From: Rhodobacter sp.
Lineage (GTDB): Bacteria; Pseudomonadota; Alphaproteobacteria; Rhodobacterales; Rhodobacteraceae
Length of the DNA: 39,784 nucleotides
Direction: 5' to 3'
NCBI GenBank assembly: GCA_027487575.1
Contig: JAIYDJ010000051.1
Location: forward strand, 1-39,784
Positions 26,590 to 35,352 of this stretch are shown in pieces. A program made the position numbers and the translations under genes. The notes under the pieces were generated by a model that made no database searches, was not told the origin of the DNA, and saw only the letters and a program-made list of their open reading frames with translations. How positions within the stretch are numbered: the first letter of the stretch is position 1; each line of letters opens with the position of its first letter.

Positions 26590-28272
26590 GTGATCCGGGG
26601 GTTCTTGGCAGGCGTGGTCTGGGGCGGTGTGGTCGCCGGAATGGGGCTGGCTGTGATCTCGCAGGTCGCGCCCGATCCTTTTGCGGTGCCGGTGGCCGGC
26701 GCGGATGTGACCGCGCCGCAAGCGTCAGAGGCGGCAAAGGCACCGGCAACGCCGGCGCAAACAGGACCTGCCCCCGAAGCGGCCATGCCGGAACCCGCCG
26801 TGCCTGCCCCGGACGCGCAGACGACCGGGGTGCCTTCCGCCACGCCCGCGCCGGTCCCTGCGACCTTGCCAGCCGATGCCACGGCAAGCCCGCCCGTGGT
26901 GGGGCAGTCGGATGTGGTTGCCGTGGCGGAACCACCCGCGGCGCCGGCCGTAGCGCCCCCCTTGGGCGGTCCGGACCTGCCCGCCCTGACGACCGGCAGC
27001 GACCCTGCGCCCAAAGAAACGGCCCCGGACGTCGCGCCGGTGTCCGGTCCTTCACCCGATCCGGCCGTCGGCGCAGTGCTGGACCCGCCCCCCGCAGCAC
27101 CCGAAGAGCCTCTTCTGATGCCCGCGCCCGCGCCTGCCGCAGAGCCTGCCCCGGCGCTGATCGCGCCTGATCCGGGGCAGGGCGGGGTTGGCCCGGCGGT
27201 TCCGTCCGTTTCGCTGCCCCGGCCCGACACAGCACCCGATCTGCCGATCGCCCGGCCACTGCCGCAGCCGGACCCGGCCGCCCCTGAAACGGCTGCTCCG
27301 CAAGCCACGGCAGAAGCGGTCGTTCCGGAAAGCATTCCGCAAACCCCGGACAGCACCGAACGTGCGGGCGACGCCGCCGTTGCGCTGCCCGATGCGCCGG
27401 AACCCGCATTTCCCGATCCGGGGGCCGAGCCGGAAGAGCCTGCCGCACCCTTGGCCCCGGTACCCCGGCTGACGCCCGACGCGGGGTTGCCCGCTGCCGA
27501 AGGTGTGACGGTCGGGCGTCTGCCCCGCATCGGGGCGGACGAAGGCAGCACCGCCCCGGTCGAGGACGATCCGCTGGTGATCGTGCCCGACGACGACCTG
27601 CCACCCCTGCGCCGGTTTGCCCGGCCGTTCGAGAATCCCGATGACAAACCCCTGTTCAGCATCCTGCTGCGCGACACCGGCGAAGCGGAACTGGACCGTG
27701 CCGCTTTGGCGGAGATTGCCTTTCCCGTAACATTCGTGATCGATCCGCTGGCGCCTGGCGCGTCAGAGGCGGCCCAGGTCTACCGCGGCGCGGGGCAGGA
27801 GGTTCTGATGCTGGCCACCGGCATCCCGGCAGGGGCGACGCCCGCCGATCTGGAGCAGTCGTTCCAGTCGATGGGCGGCGTCCTTCCCGAGGCGGTGGGC
27901 GTGATGGACCAGCCCGGGGCTGGCTTTCAGGGCAACCGCCCGCTGGCGGCGCAGGTCGTGCCGATCCTCGCCGCACAGGGGCGAGGGATCGTGACCTTCG
28001 ATGCGGGCCTGAATGCGGCGGACCAGGAGGCGCGGCGGGCGGCGCTGCCTTCGGCGATGATCTTCCGGCGTCTGGATGCCGAGGGCGAGGAGGCGCCGGT
28101 GATCCGGCGCTATCTTGATCGCGCGGCGTTCAAGGCGGCGCAAGAGGGGCGGGTGGTCGTGCTGGGCGACACGCGACCCGAAACGGTTGCGGCGCTGCTG
28201 GAGTGGGCGGTTGAGGGGCGGGCGGCCTCGGTCGCGCTGGCCCCGGTGACGGCGGTGATGACGGTTCCGTAA
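26590..28272 (+). CDS. Divergent polysaccharide deacetylase (YibQ/DUF610)-like protein with Pro/Ala-rich linker
   Basis: 560 residues from GTG 26590, which has GGGGAGG (26577-26583) 6 nt upstream; ATG 26584 in the same frame is too close to that site. The N-terminal anchor is IRGFLAGVVWGGVVAGMGLAVIS. Residues about 30-340 are a low-complexity Ala/Pro/Glu/Asp linker. The C-terminal 220 residues have the layout of the YibQ NodB-like domain (FSILLRDTGEAEL, FPVTFVIDP, EVLMLATGIPAGATP, GRGIVTFDAGLN), but the usual VIDD, H-P-M and NHMGS metal motifs are absent. Likely a periplasm-facing, possibly non-catalytic envelope protein. Similar genes often sit near trp genes in this family. Confidence 0.8.
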   Translation: MIRGFLAGVVWGGVVAGMGLAVISQVAPDPFAVPVAGADVTAPQASEAAKAPATPAQTGPAPEAAMPEPAVPAPDAQTTGVPSATPAPVPATLPADATASPPVVGQSDVVAVAEPPAAPAVAPPLGGPDLPALTTGSDPAPKETAPDVAPVSGPSPDPAVGAVLDPPPAAPEEPLLMPAPAPAAEPAPALIAPDPGQGGVGPAVPSVSLPRPDTAPDLPIARPLPQPDPAAPETAAPQATAEAVVPESIPQTPDSTERAGDAAVALPDAPEPAFPDPGAEPEEPAAPLAPVPRLTPDAGLPAAEGVTVGRLPRIGADEGSTAPVEDDPLVIVPDDDLPPLRRFARPFENPDDKPLFSILLRDTGEAELDRAALAEIAFPVTFVIDPLAPGASEAAQVYRGAGQEVLMLATGIPAGATPADLEQSFQSMGGVLPEAVGVMDQPGAGFQGNRPLAAQVVPILAAQGRGIVTFDAGLNAADQEARRAALPSAMIFRRLDAEGEEAPVIRRYLDRAAFKAAQEGRVVVLGDTRPETVAALLEWAVEGRAASVALAPVTAVMTVP

Positions 28273-28297
28273 AGCGGTGCTTTTGGCATGCGTCGGA

Positions 28298-28350
28298 GTG
28301 GGGGTTTCACACCCCCACACCCCCGTGGGATATTTGTAGACAGAAAATGG
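28298..28350 (-). terminator. trpE terminator: repeated AT-rich motif plus GC hairpin
   Basis: On the minus strand, about 8 nt past the trpE stop: CCATTTTCTGTCTACAAATA, then an 8-bp perfect stem (plus 28298-28305 GTGGGGGT with 28311-28318 ACCCCCAC, loop TTCAC). It may also stop the convergent deacetylase-like gene. Third copy of the motif-plus-hairpin arrangement. Confidence 0.7.
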
Positions 28351-28357
28351 ACAGCGG

Positions 28358-29863
28358 TTAGTTGCCGCGCCGCGCGAACAGGCCCGCATCCTCGGCGGCG
28401 CGGCGCAGGGCGCGGGATTTGTTGACCGTTTCCTGATACTCGGCTTCGGGGTCGCTGTCATAGACCACGCCGCCGCCCGCCTGGGTGTAAAGCTGGCCGT
28501 CCTTCAGGATCGCAGTGCGCAGCGCGATGCAGAAGTCCATCTCGCCGTTGCCCGCGAAATATCCGATGCCGCCGCCATAGACGCCGCGCTTTTCGGGTTC
28601 CAGCTCGTCGATGATCTGCATTGCGCGGACCTTCGGCGCACCAGAGACGGTGCCAGCGGGCAGCCCCGCCAGAAGCGCGGACAGCGCGTCTTCGCCCTCA
28701 GCGATCTGGCCCACCACGTTGGACACAATGTGCATGACATGGCTGTAGCGTTCGATGATGAACTGTTCAGTCGGGCGCACGGTGCCGACCTTTGCCACGC
28801 GGCCCACGTCGTTGCGCCCAAGGTCCAGCAGCATCAGATGCTCGGCCCGTTCCTTGGCGTCGGCCAGCAGGTCGGCCTCCAGCGCACGGTCTTCTTCGGG
28901 GGTCGCCCCGCGCTTGCGGGTTCCGGCGATCGGGCGCACCGTCACCTCGCCATCGCGCAGGCGCACCAGAATCTCGGGCGAGGCACCGACGACCTGAAAC
29001 CCGCCGAAGTTGAAGAAGAACATGAAAGGCGACGGGTTGGTGCGCCGCAAGGAACGGTAGAGGGCAAAGGGCGGCAGTTCAAAGCTTTGCTTCCAGCGCT
29101 GGCTGGGCACGACCTGAAAGATGTCCCCGGCCCGGATGTAATCCTTGGCGCGTTCGACGGCGGCCAGATAGCCATCGTGGGTGAAGTTCGACTGTGCCGC
29201 GCCGACCGGGGCGGCTTCGCCCAGATCGCGCATCGCGGGGGGGGCGCGGTCCAGGTCGCGCATGGCGTCCATCACCCGTTCGGCCGCCTGCGCGAAGGCC
29301 GCCCGCGCGGACAGACCCGAAGCGGCCCAGGCGGGGGCCACCAGCGTGACCTCGCCCTTCACCCCGTCCAGCACCGCCACCACAGAGGGGCGCATCAGCA
29401 CGGCGTCAGGCAGGCCCAGCGGATCGGCGTTCACGTCGGGCAGGTGTTCGACAAGCCGGATCATGTCATAGCCAAGGTAGCCGAACAGACCGCTGGCAAT
29501 CGGGGGCAGGCCTTCGGGCAGATTGATCCGGCTTTCGGCGATCAGCGCGCGCAGGCTGACCAGCGGGGTTTCGGCTTCGGTGACGAAGGCGGTCGGGTCG
29601 AACCGAGCCTGACGGTTGATCCGGGCCTGTTCGCCGTGACACTGCCAAATCAGATCGGGCTTGAGCCCCACGACGGAATAGCGGCCCCGCACCTCGCCGC
29701 CCGTCACCGATTCCAGCATGAACGTGTCCGTCCGCGCCTCGCCGAGTTTCAGCATCAGCGACACCGGAGTGTCGAGATCGGCGGCCAGCCGCACATAGAC
29801 AAGCTGGTTTTCGCCGCGCGCCCAGGCCGCCTCGAATGCCTCGTAGGACGGTTCCAGTTTCAT
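28358..29863 (-). CDS. trpE: Anthranilate synthase component I
   Basis: 501 residues, not fused to TrpG. The N-terminal domain has the feedback-binding motif FMLESVTGGEVRGRYSVVG; the chorismate-binding core holds RAGDIFQVVPSQRW, RPIAGTRKRGATPEED, LLDLGRNDVGRVA, GTVSGAPKVRAMQIIDELEP and GGGIGYFAGNGEMDFCIALRT. It makes anthranilate from chorismate with ammonia from TrpG. It starts 9 nt after the ppiD stop, so the two are one operon. No leader peptide or attenuator can lie directly before it, since that space is ppiD coding. Confidence 0.98.
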   Translation of the reverse strand: MKLEPSYEAFEAAWARGENQLVYVRLAADLDTPVSLMLKLGEARTDTFMLESVTGGEVRGRYSVVGLKPDLIWQCHGEQARINRQARFDPTAFVTEAETPLVSLRALIAESRINLPEGLPPIASGLFGYLGYDMIRLVEHLPDVNADPLGLPDAVLMRPSVVAVLDGVKGEVTLVAPAWAASGLSARAAFAQAAERVMDAMRDLDRAPPAMRDLGEAAPVGAAQSNFTHDGYLAAVERAKDYIRAGDIFQVVPSQRWKQSFELPPFALYRSLRRTNPSPFMFFFNFGGFQVVGASPEILVRLRDGEVTVRPIAGTRKRGATPEEDRALEADLLADAKERAEHLMLLDLGRNDVGRVAKVGTVRPTEQFIIERYSHVMHIVSNVVGQIAEGEDALSALLAGLPAGTVSGAPKVRAMQIIDELEPEKRGVYGGGIGYFAGNGEMDFCIALRTAILKDGQLYTQAGGGVVYDSDPEAEYQETVNKSRALRRAAEDAGLFARRGN

Positions 29864-29872
29864 CGCGCTGTC

Positions 29873-31738
29873 CTAGTTGATCTGGGCGTTCACGGCGGCA
29901 ATTGCGCCCTGATCCAGCGTGATCCCGGCTTCGGCGGCCAGCGCGCCGGTGAACAGGGTGAAGGCGTCCTGCGCAAGCCCCTGTTCGGTCTGCACCCGGA
30001 TCGCCTCGCGCATTGCCGTGGCGTTCTCGCCTTCTGCCGGGGCCGGAGTGACCGCGTCAAGCCGCAGAAGCGCCGTGAAACCCGGCACCTCGATGACCCG
30101 CAGATCACCCGGGGCCATCTCGAAGGCGGCGGCAATCACATCGGCCGGGGCGCCCTGAACCGTGCCCTGACGGTCGATACCGGTCGACTGCGTGACGGTT
30201 CCCTGGCTTTCCAGCGTCGCTCCGGCCTCGACGGCCGCCTTGATCTCGATCGCCTTTGCCGAAAGTGCGGCGGTCAGGGCCTGCGCGGAGTAGGCAGCGG
30301 TCACGCGGTCGCGCACCCTGTCCAGCGGAATCGGAGTCGGCGGCACGGTTTCGTCCAGCCGCATGGCGACCAGCCCGCCGTCGTCCAGCAGGATCGCTTC
30401 GGGGAAGTCGCCCTCGGCGATCACATCGGCCACCTGCGCAAAGGCCTGATAGGCGGCGATTGGATCGTTGTCGGCGGCGCCCGGCACGTAATCGGTCTTG
30501 ACCAGCGTCATGCCCTCATCGCGTGCAAGGTCTTCCAGTGTCGCCCCGCCGGCCAACAGATCGTCAATCGCCTCGACCCGGTTCGAGATGTCGCGGCGGG
30601 CGGCGTCAAGCTGCAGCGCCGCCAGCAGATCGGGGCGCGCCTCTTCCAGCGTGGTGTTCTGCGCGGCGAGGACGGCGTTCATGCGGAACAGCGCCGGGCC
30701 AAGGTCGGTGTCAAGCGGCCCGGCCACACCCGGCCCGGGCAGAGCAAAGACCGCCGGTCCCGCCGCGCCAAGGTCTGCGAGCGACACATCGCCAAGGTCG
30801 ATGTCCGCCAAGGTAAGACCCCGGTCGGCCACCAGTGTTTCGAAAGTCTCGCCCGCATCGAGCCGGGCTTTTGCGGCGGCGGCGTCTTCGGCGGACGGGT
30901 AGACCAGACGTTCGACAAGGCGGCGTTCGGGCACAACGAATTCCGCGACGCGCGCATCGTAGGCGGCTTGAATATCGGCGTCGGAAACCGTCTGTGCGGC
31001 GGCAAGGGCATCGGGCAGCAGTGCCACATAGGTGATGCGTTTGGCCTCGCCGCGCGTGAAGTCTGCGATGTTCGTGGTGTAGAAGGCCTGCATGTCCGCA
31101 TCGGTCGGCGTGCCGATCGGCGCGTCAAGGTCGCTTTCCGACAGGGGAAGCAGGGTAAAGCCGCGCTGTTCGCCCACATAGGACCACAGGGTTTCCGTCA
31201 ATGCCAGCGGCGCGGTGAACCCGCCCACGACGGCCCCCTGCAACACGGAACGGGCCAGATCGGCGCGCAGATCGGCCTCGAAGCGGCTTTCGGTCATGGC
31301 GTTGTTCTGCAGCGCCATCCGGTAGATCTCGCGGTCAAAGCTGCCGCCGAGGCCGTGGAACGACTGGATCTTCGCAAGCTCGCCCGCCACCACCGCATCG
31401 CCGACCGACAGACCGATGCGGTCGGCCTCGTTGTCCAGTGCCGCCTGATCCAGCACGGATTGCAGAACCTGCGCGTCCACCCCGAAGGCCTGAACCTGCG
31501 ACAGGGTCAGGGGCTGGCCGAACTGCTGCGACAGTTGCGTGATGCGCTGGCGCAGTGCCCGCGCATAGGTGTCGGCGTCGATGCTGCGATCCCCGACCTT
31601 GCCGATGCTGCGCACCGTTCCGCCGAAATCGCTGACCCCGAACGCCCCGAGCCCGGCAATCAGAAGGCCCATCAGAATCCACAGCCCCAGCGATTTGCCG
31701 GTGCGTTTCTTGCGCGGAGTGTCGTCGTCCTGGGCCAT
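29873..31738 (-). CDS. Membrane-anchored peptidyl-prolyl isomerase (PpiD/SurA-like, parvulin type)
   Basis: 621 residues from ATG 31738 (MAQDDDTPRKKRTGKSLG); the frame runs on to 31795 without a good start. A short basic cytoplasmic tail is followed by one membrane helix (about 17-37, LWILMGLLIAGLGAFGV), a SurA_N-type helical chaperone region (DADTYARALRQRITQLSQQFG), and a degenerate parvulin-like PPIC domain (VVPERRLVERLVYPS, AGETFETLVADRGLT, DLGDVSLADLG). It helps fold periplasmic proteins leaving the Sec translocon. Co-transcribed with trpE, a linkage common in Rhodobacteraceae with no known functional reason. Confidence 0.9.
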   Translation of the reverse strand: MAQDDDTPRKKRTGKSLGLWILMGLLIAGLGAFGVSDFGGTVRSIGKVGDRSIDADTYARALRQRITQLSQQFGQPLTLSQVQAFGVDAQVLQSVLDQAALDNEADRIGLSVGDAVVAGELAKIQSFHGLGGSFDREIYRMALQNNAMTESRFEADLRADLARSVLQGAVVGGFTAPLALTETLWSYVGEQRGFTLLPLSESDLDAPIGTPTDADMQAFYTTNIADFTRGEAKRITYVALLPDALAAAQTVSDADIQAAYDARVAEFVVPERRLVERLVYPSAEDAAAAKARLDAGETFETLVADRGLTLADIDLGDVSLADLGAAGPAVFALPGPGVAGPLDTDLGPALFRMNAVLAAQNTTLEEARPDLLAALQLDAARRDISNRVEAIDDLLAGGATLEDLARDEGMTLVKTDYVPGAADNDPIAAYQAFAQVADVIAEGDFPEAILLDDGGLVAMRLDETVPPTPIPLDRVRDRVTAAYSAQALTAALSAKAIEIKAAVEAGATLESQGTVTQSTGIDRQGTVQGAPADVIAAAFEMAPGDLRVIEVPGFTALLRLDAVTPAPAEGENATAMREAIRVQTEQGLAQDAFTLFTGALAAEAGITLDQGAIAAVNAQIN

Positions 31739-31828
31739 GGGTCCGCCTGATGTTTGGTTGCCGACGTGTTTAGGGGATCGCAGGCACAGGGGCAAGGGGA
31801 GGGACCCACGCCCGTCGTCCCGGCCGGG

Positions 31829-33007
31829 TCAGGGCTGGAAGGCCCTGAGGCGTTTGAACATTTCGGCGATACCGGTCGCATCGACGTTGGCAAAGGCAAT
31901 GCGGATCTGGCGTCTGCCTTCGGACGATCCTGCGGGCTGGAACATCGTGCCCGGCAGCATCAGCAGGCTTTGACCGGTGACCAGACGCTTGCACACCTCG
32001 TCGGAAGCCAGATCGTAGGGATGTTCGACATAGGCGAAATAGGCCCCGCACCCCAGAAGGCGCCAGCCCTGCAGCGCGGCAAAACCATCGGTCATCGCGG
32101 TGCGGCGCGACAGGATTTCGGCGCGTTCGCCCGCAACCCACTGCGCGAGGTTGCGCAGTCCCCACAGCGCGCCGATCTGGCCCAGTTGCGACGGGCAGAT
32201 CGCCACGGTGTCAAGGAACTTCTCGATCTGGGCAAGCCGCGCTTCGCTGGCGATTACCACCCCGACGCGGTGGCCCGTCAGCCGGTACGCCTTGGAAAAG
32301 CTGTAGAGGTGGATGAAGGTGTCCGGCCAGTCCGGGTCGGTGAACAGCTCATGCGGACGGCCCGGCCGGCTGTCGAAGTCGCGGTAGGTTTCGTCGACGA
32401 TCAGCGCAAGGCCGCGCGCGCGGGCCAGATCGCGGAACGCGGCCAGCGTTTCGGCCGGGTATTCCGCACCGCCGGGATTGTTCGGGGAGACCAGCACGAT
32501 GGCGCGGGTCCGGGGCGTGATCAGGGCGGCGGCGGTCGGCGCATCGGGGATCAGGCCGGGGCCGGTCGGCAAGGGCAGGGTCGTGACCCCGGCCATGTCG
32601 AGCCACATCTTGTGATTGAAATACCACGGCGTGGGCAGGATCACCTCATCGCCCGCACCGGCCAGCGTCGACATGACGGCGGTGAAGGCCTGATTGCAGC
32701 CTTGCGTGATCGCGACCTGGTCGTCGCCGATCTGCCCGCCATAAGCCGCCGCCCACTGGCCGGCCACTTCGGCGCGCAGGGCGGGCAGACCCAGAACCGG
32801 GCCATAAAGATGCGCGGCGGGGTCGTTCAGCGCCGCCTCGGCCAGGGCCTGCCGCAGGCCGAGCGGGGGGCTTTCCACAGGGGCGGCCTGGCTGACGTTG
32901 ATCAGCGGACGGTCCGCCGGAAACGTGACGCCGGACAGCCAGCGCCGCGCCTCCATCACCGGGGGGGCGTCGGTGGCGGCCATCGCGGGGTTCAATGGGT
33001 GGAGCAT
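31829..33007 (-). CDS. Class I PLP-dependent aminotransferase
   Basis: 392 residues. Markers: YGPVLGLPALRAEVA, ITQGCNQAF (phosphate-binding turn), LVSPNNPGGAEYP, LIVDETYRDF, and PLP lysine in YSFSKAYRLTGHRVG; the C-terminal Arg is in RRQIRIAFAN. It resembles the aspartate/aromatic aminotransferase subgroup; substrate unknown. It stands between gpt and ppiD on the same strand with 62 and 90 nt gaps, so it may be its own unit. Confidence 0.9.
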   Translation of the reverse strand: MLHPLNPAMAATDAPPVMEARRWLSGVTFPADRPLINVSQAAPVESPPLGLRQALAEAALNDPAAHLYGPVLGLPALRAEVAGQWAAAYGGQIGDDQVAITQGCNQAFTAVMSTLAGAGDEVILPTPWYFNHKMWLDMAGVTTLPLPTGPGLIPDAPTAAALITPRTRAIVLVSPNNPGGAEYPAETLAAFRDLARARGLALIVDETYRDFDSRPGRPHELFTDPDWPDTFIHLYSFSKAYRLTGHRVGVVIASEARLAQIEKFLDTVAICPSQLGQIGALWGLRNLAQWVAGERAEILSRRTAMTDGFAALQGWRLLGCGAYFAYVEHPYDLASDEVCKRLVTGQSLLMLPGTMFQPAGSSEGRRQIRIAFANVDATGIAEMFKRLRAFQP

Positions 33008-33029
33008 GGCAAATTCCTTGTCGGTTTCC

Positions 33030-33047
33030 GCTGCACCGCCGTGCAGC
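33030..33047 (-). terminator. Hairpin downstream of gpt
   Basis: Perfect 7-bp arms GCTGCAC/GTGCAGC around CGCC, about 22 nt past the gpt stop on the minus strand and just upstream of the next aminotransferase gene. No T-run. Confidence 0.45.
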
Positions 33048-33069
33048 CCCTGCGCAGAGCGGCTATCGA

Positions 33070-33573
33070 TCAGTCGGTGCCGCGATAGGGCTGGACATAT
33101 TGCAGCGCCATGTCCCAGGGGAAGAAGATCCAGGTGTCCTGGCTGACTTCGGTGATGTAGCTGTCGACCATGGGCTTGCCGGACGGCTTGGCATAGACGG
33201 TGGCAAAATGGGCCATGGGGTAGAGGCGGCGCACGAGTTCCAGCGTCTTGCCCGTATCGACCAGATCGTCGACGATCAGGATGCCGGTGCCGTCGCCCAT
33301 CAGCGTTTCTTGCGGTGCCTTGATGATCTGGGCCTGCATCTGCGCCTGATGGCTGTAGCTTTTGACGCTGATCGTGTCGACGACGCGGATGTCAAGCTCG
33401 CGGGCGACGATCATCGCGGGCACCAGACCGCCCCGCGTGATGCCGACCACGGCCTTCCAGGCCCCGTTCATCGGACCTTTGCCGTCAAGCCGCCACGCCA
33501 GCGCGCGCGCGTCGCGGTGCATCTGGTCCCATGAGACGTGGAAGCCCTTTTCGTGCGGCAGGCGATCGTTCAT
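33070..33573 (-). CDS. gpt: Xanthine (guanine) phosphoribosyltransferase
   Basis: 167 residues from ATG 33573, which has AAGGAG at 7 nt. The PRPP-binding motif is [34 protein letters not shown] and DTWIFFPWD at the C-terminus are as in bacterial Gpt. It salvages xanthine and guanine to XMP/GMP. It follows fabI on the same strand after a terminator-like element. Confidence 0.95.
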   Translation of the reverse strand: MNDRLPHEKGFHVSWDQMHRDARALAWRLDGKGPMNGAWKAVVGITRGGLVPAMIVARELDIRVVDTISVKSYSHQAQMQAQIIKAPQETLMGDGTGILIVDDLVDTGKTLELVRRLYPMAHFATVYAKPSGKPMVDSYITEVSQDTWIFFPWDMALQYVQPYRGTD

Positions 33574-33601
33574 CGGGTGGCTCCTTCTGGCCGGGGCCGA
33601 A

Positions 33602-33650
33602 GCGGGGGCCAGCCCCCGCACCCCCGGGATATTTAGGGACAGAAAATGGG
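33602..33650 (-). terminator. fabI terminator: repeated AT-rich motif plus GC hairpin
   Basis: On the minus strand, about 20 nt past the fabI stop: ATTTTCTGTCCCTAAATA, then a 7-bp stem (plus 33602-33608 GCGGGGG with 33613-33619 CCCCCGC). Fourth copy of the same motif-plus-hairpin arrangement. The gpt ribosome site follows about 20 nt later. Confidence 0.7.
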
Positions 33651-33667
33651 GGTCGCAGTCGTGGAAG

Positions 33668-34513
33668 TCACTGTGCGGCGTCCTTGCGCCCGGTCACCGC
33701 GTCGATATCGGGGGCGTCGACCGCCTTCATGCCGACCACATGGTAGCCCGCGTCGACATGCAGGTTTTCCCCCGTAGTGCCCGACCCGAGGTCCGAGAGC
33801 AGATAGAGCGCGGCCTTGCCCACCTCTTCCTGCGTGACGTTGCGGCGCAGGGGCGAATTCAGCTCGTTCCATTTCATGATGTAGCGGAAGTCGCCGATGC
33901 CGCTGGCCGCCAGCGTCTTGATCGGGCCGGCGCTGATCGCGTTGACGCGGATGCCGTCCTTGCCAAGGTCTTCTGCGATGTATTTCACCGACGCCTCGAG
34001 TGCGGCCTTGGCGACGCCCATGACGTTGTAATGCGGCATGACCTTTTCCGCGCCGTAATAGGTGAGCGTCAGCAGGCTGCCGCCCGGCCCCATCATGGCA
34101 GAGGCGCGCTGGCAGACGGCGGTGAAGGAATAGACCGAAATGTCCATCGTCATGCGGAAGTTGGCAGCGGAGGTGTCGACGTAGCGCCCGCGCAGTTCGG
34201 ACTTGTCGGAAAAGCCGATCGCATGGACCACGAAATCGAGCGTGCCCCAGGTGGCCGTCAGATGGGCGAACAGCGCGTCGAGCGAGCCTTCGTCGGCGAC
34301 ATCGCATTCGGCCATCACGGTGGCGCCGATCGAGGCCATCAGGGGTTCGACCCGCTTTTTCAGCGCCTCGCCCTGATACGAGAAGGCGAGTTCGGCGCCG
34401 TGGTCGGCCAGTGCCTTGGCGATGCCCCAGGCGATGGACTTGTCATTGGCCAGGCCCATGATCAGCCCGCGCTTGCCCGCCATCAGTCCGGCCGTCGTTC
34501 CTGCGGTTGACAT
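33668..34513 (-). CDS. fabI: Enoyl-[acyl-carrier-protein] reductase (NADH)
   Basis: 281 residues. The FabI-type Rossmann start is [20 protein letters not shown]; catalytic Tyr-x6-Lys is in [22 protein letters not shown] and [20 protein letters not shown] are typical. It reduces trans-2-enoyl-ACP in the last step of each fatty acid elongation cycle and is the usual triclosan target type. GAGG lies 7 nt before ATG 34513. Divergent from pdxH across 84 nt. Confidence 0.97.
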   Translation of the reverse strand: MSTAGTTAGLMAGKRGLIMGLANDKSIAWGIAKALADHGAELAFSYQGEALKKRVEPLMASIGATVMAECDVADEGSLDALFAHLTATWGTLDFVVHAIGFSDKSELRGRYVDTSAANFRMTMDISVYSFTAVCQRASAMMGPGGSLLTLTYYGAEKVMPHYNVMGVAKAALEASVKYIAEDLGKDGIRVNAISAGPIKTLAASGIGDFRYIMKWNELNSPLRRNVTQEEVGKAALYLLSDLGSGTTGENLHVDAGYHVVGMKAVDAPDIDAVTGRKDAAQ

Positions 34514-34597
34514 TTGGTGCCCTCGTCCAACTTGTGTTGACGATGACGTGTAGGCGATTGGATCGCGTGCATCAAGGACGGCCAGAGGGTGGAACGA

Positions 34598-35215
34598 ATG
34601 GACAGGACGGGTATTTTCGCGGGCGATGACCCGTTTGTCATCGCGCGGCGCTGGCTGGCCGAGGCGGAGGCGGCCGAGGTCAACGATCCGAACGCAATGG
34701 CGCTGGCCACGGTGGACGGCGAAGGCATGCCGAACGTGCGGATGGTGTTGCTGAAAGAGATCGAGGCGGACGGCGGCGGGACCGGGGCCTTCGTGTTCTA
34801 CACCAATTACACCTCGGCCAAGGCAGCCGAGATCGACGGGGCGGGCAAGGCGGCCTTCGTGTTGCACTGGAAGTCGCTGCGCCGGCAGATCAGGGTGCGC
34901 GGCACCGTCACCCGCGAGGACGGGCCGCAGGCGGACGCCTACTACGCCAGCCGGTCGCTCAAGTCGCGGCTGGGGGCCTGGGCGTCGGACCAGTCCAAGC
35001 CGCTGGGGTCGCGCATGGCCCTGGTGGCCGAGGTCGCGAAGGTCACGGCGCAGCAGGGTCTGAACCCGCAGCGCCCGCCCTTCTGGGGGGGGTATCGCAT
35101 CTCTCCGGTCGAAATGGAGTTCTGGGCCGACGGCGATTTCAGGTTGCACAACCGGTTTCGCTGGAAAAAAAGTGGGCGGGCCGGGGAGTGGGTCGCACAG
35201 CGGCTTTACCCTTGA
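34598..35215 (+). CDS. pdxH: Pyridoxamine 5'-phosphate oxidase
   Basis: 205 residues. FMN-binding PNVRMVLLK, then [47 protein letters not shown] and the C-terminal [20 protein letters not shown] are the PdxH pattern. It oxidises pyridoxine or pyridoxamine phosphate to pyridoxal phosphate; at least five PLP enzymes lie in this window, but that is not a special linkage. ATG 34598 is used; an in-frame GTG at 34589 overlaps the ribosome binding site AGAGGG. Confidence 0.97.
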   Translation: MDRTGIFAGDDPFVIARRWLAEAEAAEVNDPNAMALATVDGEGMPNVRMVLLKEIEADGGGTGAFVFYTNYTSAKAAEIDGAGKAAFVLHWKSLRRQIRVRGTVTREDGPQADAYYASRSLKSRLGAWASDQSKPLGSRMALVAEVAKVTAQQGLNPQRPPFWGGYRISPVEMEFWADGDFRLHNRFRWKKSGRAGEWVAQRLYP

Positions 35216-35239
35216 ATCGTTGCGAATTGCGCACATCCG

Positions 35240-35254
35240 TTCGCGCTTCGCGAA
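35240..35254 (+). terminator. Hairpin between pdxH and the cold-shock gene
   Basis: Perfect inverted repeat TTCGCG-CTT-CGCGAA, 25 nt past the pdxH stop, flanked by CATCCG and TGG. It resembles the hairpin after gatB (CATCCGCG...CGCGGATTGG), so it may be a second small family of intergenic hairpins. Confidence 0.4.
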
Positions 35255-35352
35255 TGGAAGTCCCAGAGAATGCGCTGCTAAAATGCTTGCAACTTGGCTG
35301 GTGATGGGATTTTTGACGCGGGCACAAGCACTTTTGGGGAATTGAGCTGCCG

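Noticed and set aside
29864-29872. Tryptophan attenuator or leader peptide before trpE
   Set aside because: Only 9 nt separate ppiD and trpE; no Trp-rich short frame or alternate hairpins can fit. Any control must lie upstream of ppiD.
28730-31750. 1006-codon open frame on the plus strand opposite trpE and ppiD
   Set aside because: Same reason: antisense shadow of two full-length genes, low-complexity composition, no motif.
35279-35284. TAAAAT as -10 element of the cold-shock gene
   Set aside because: The hexamer 17 nt upstream is GGAAGT, far from TTGACA, so it is not reported as a promoter.
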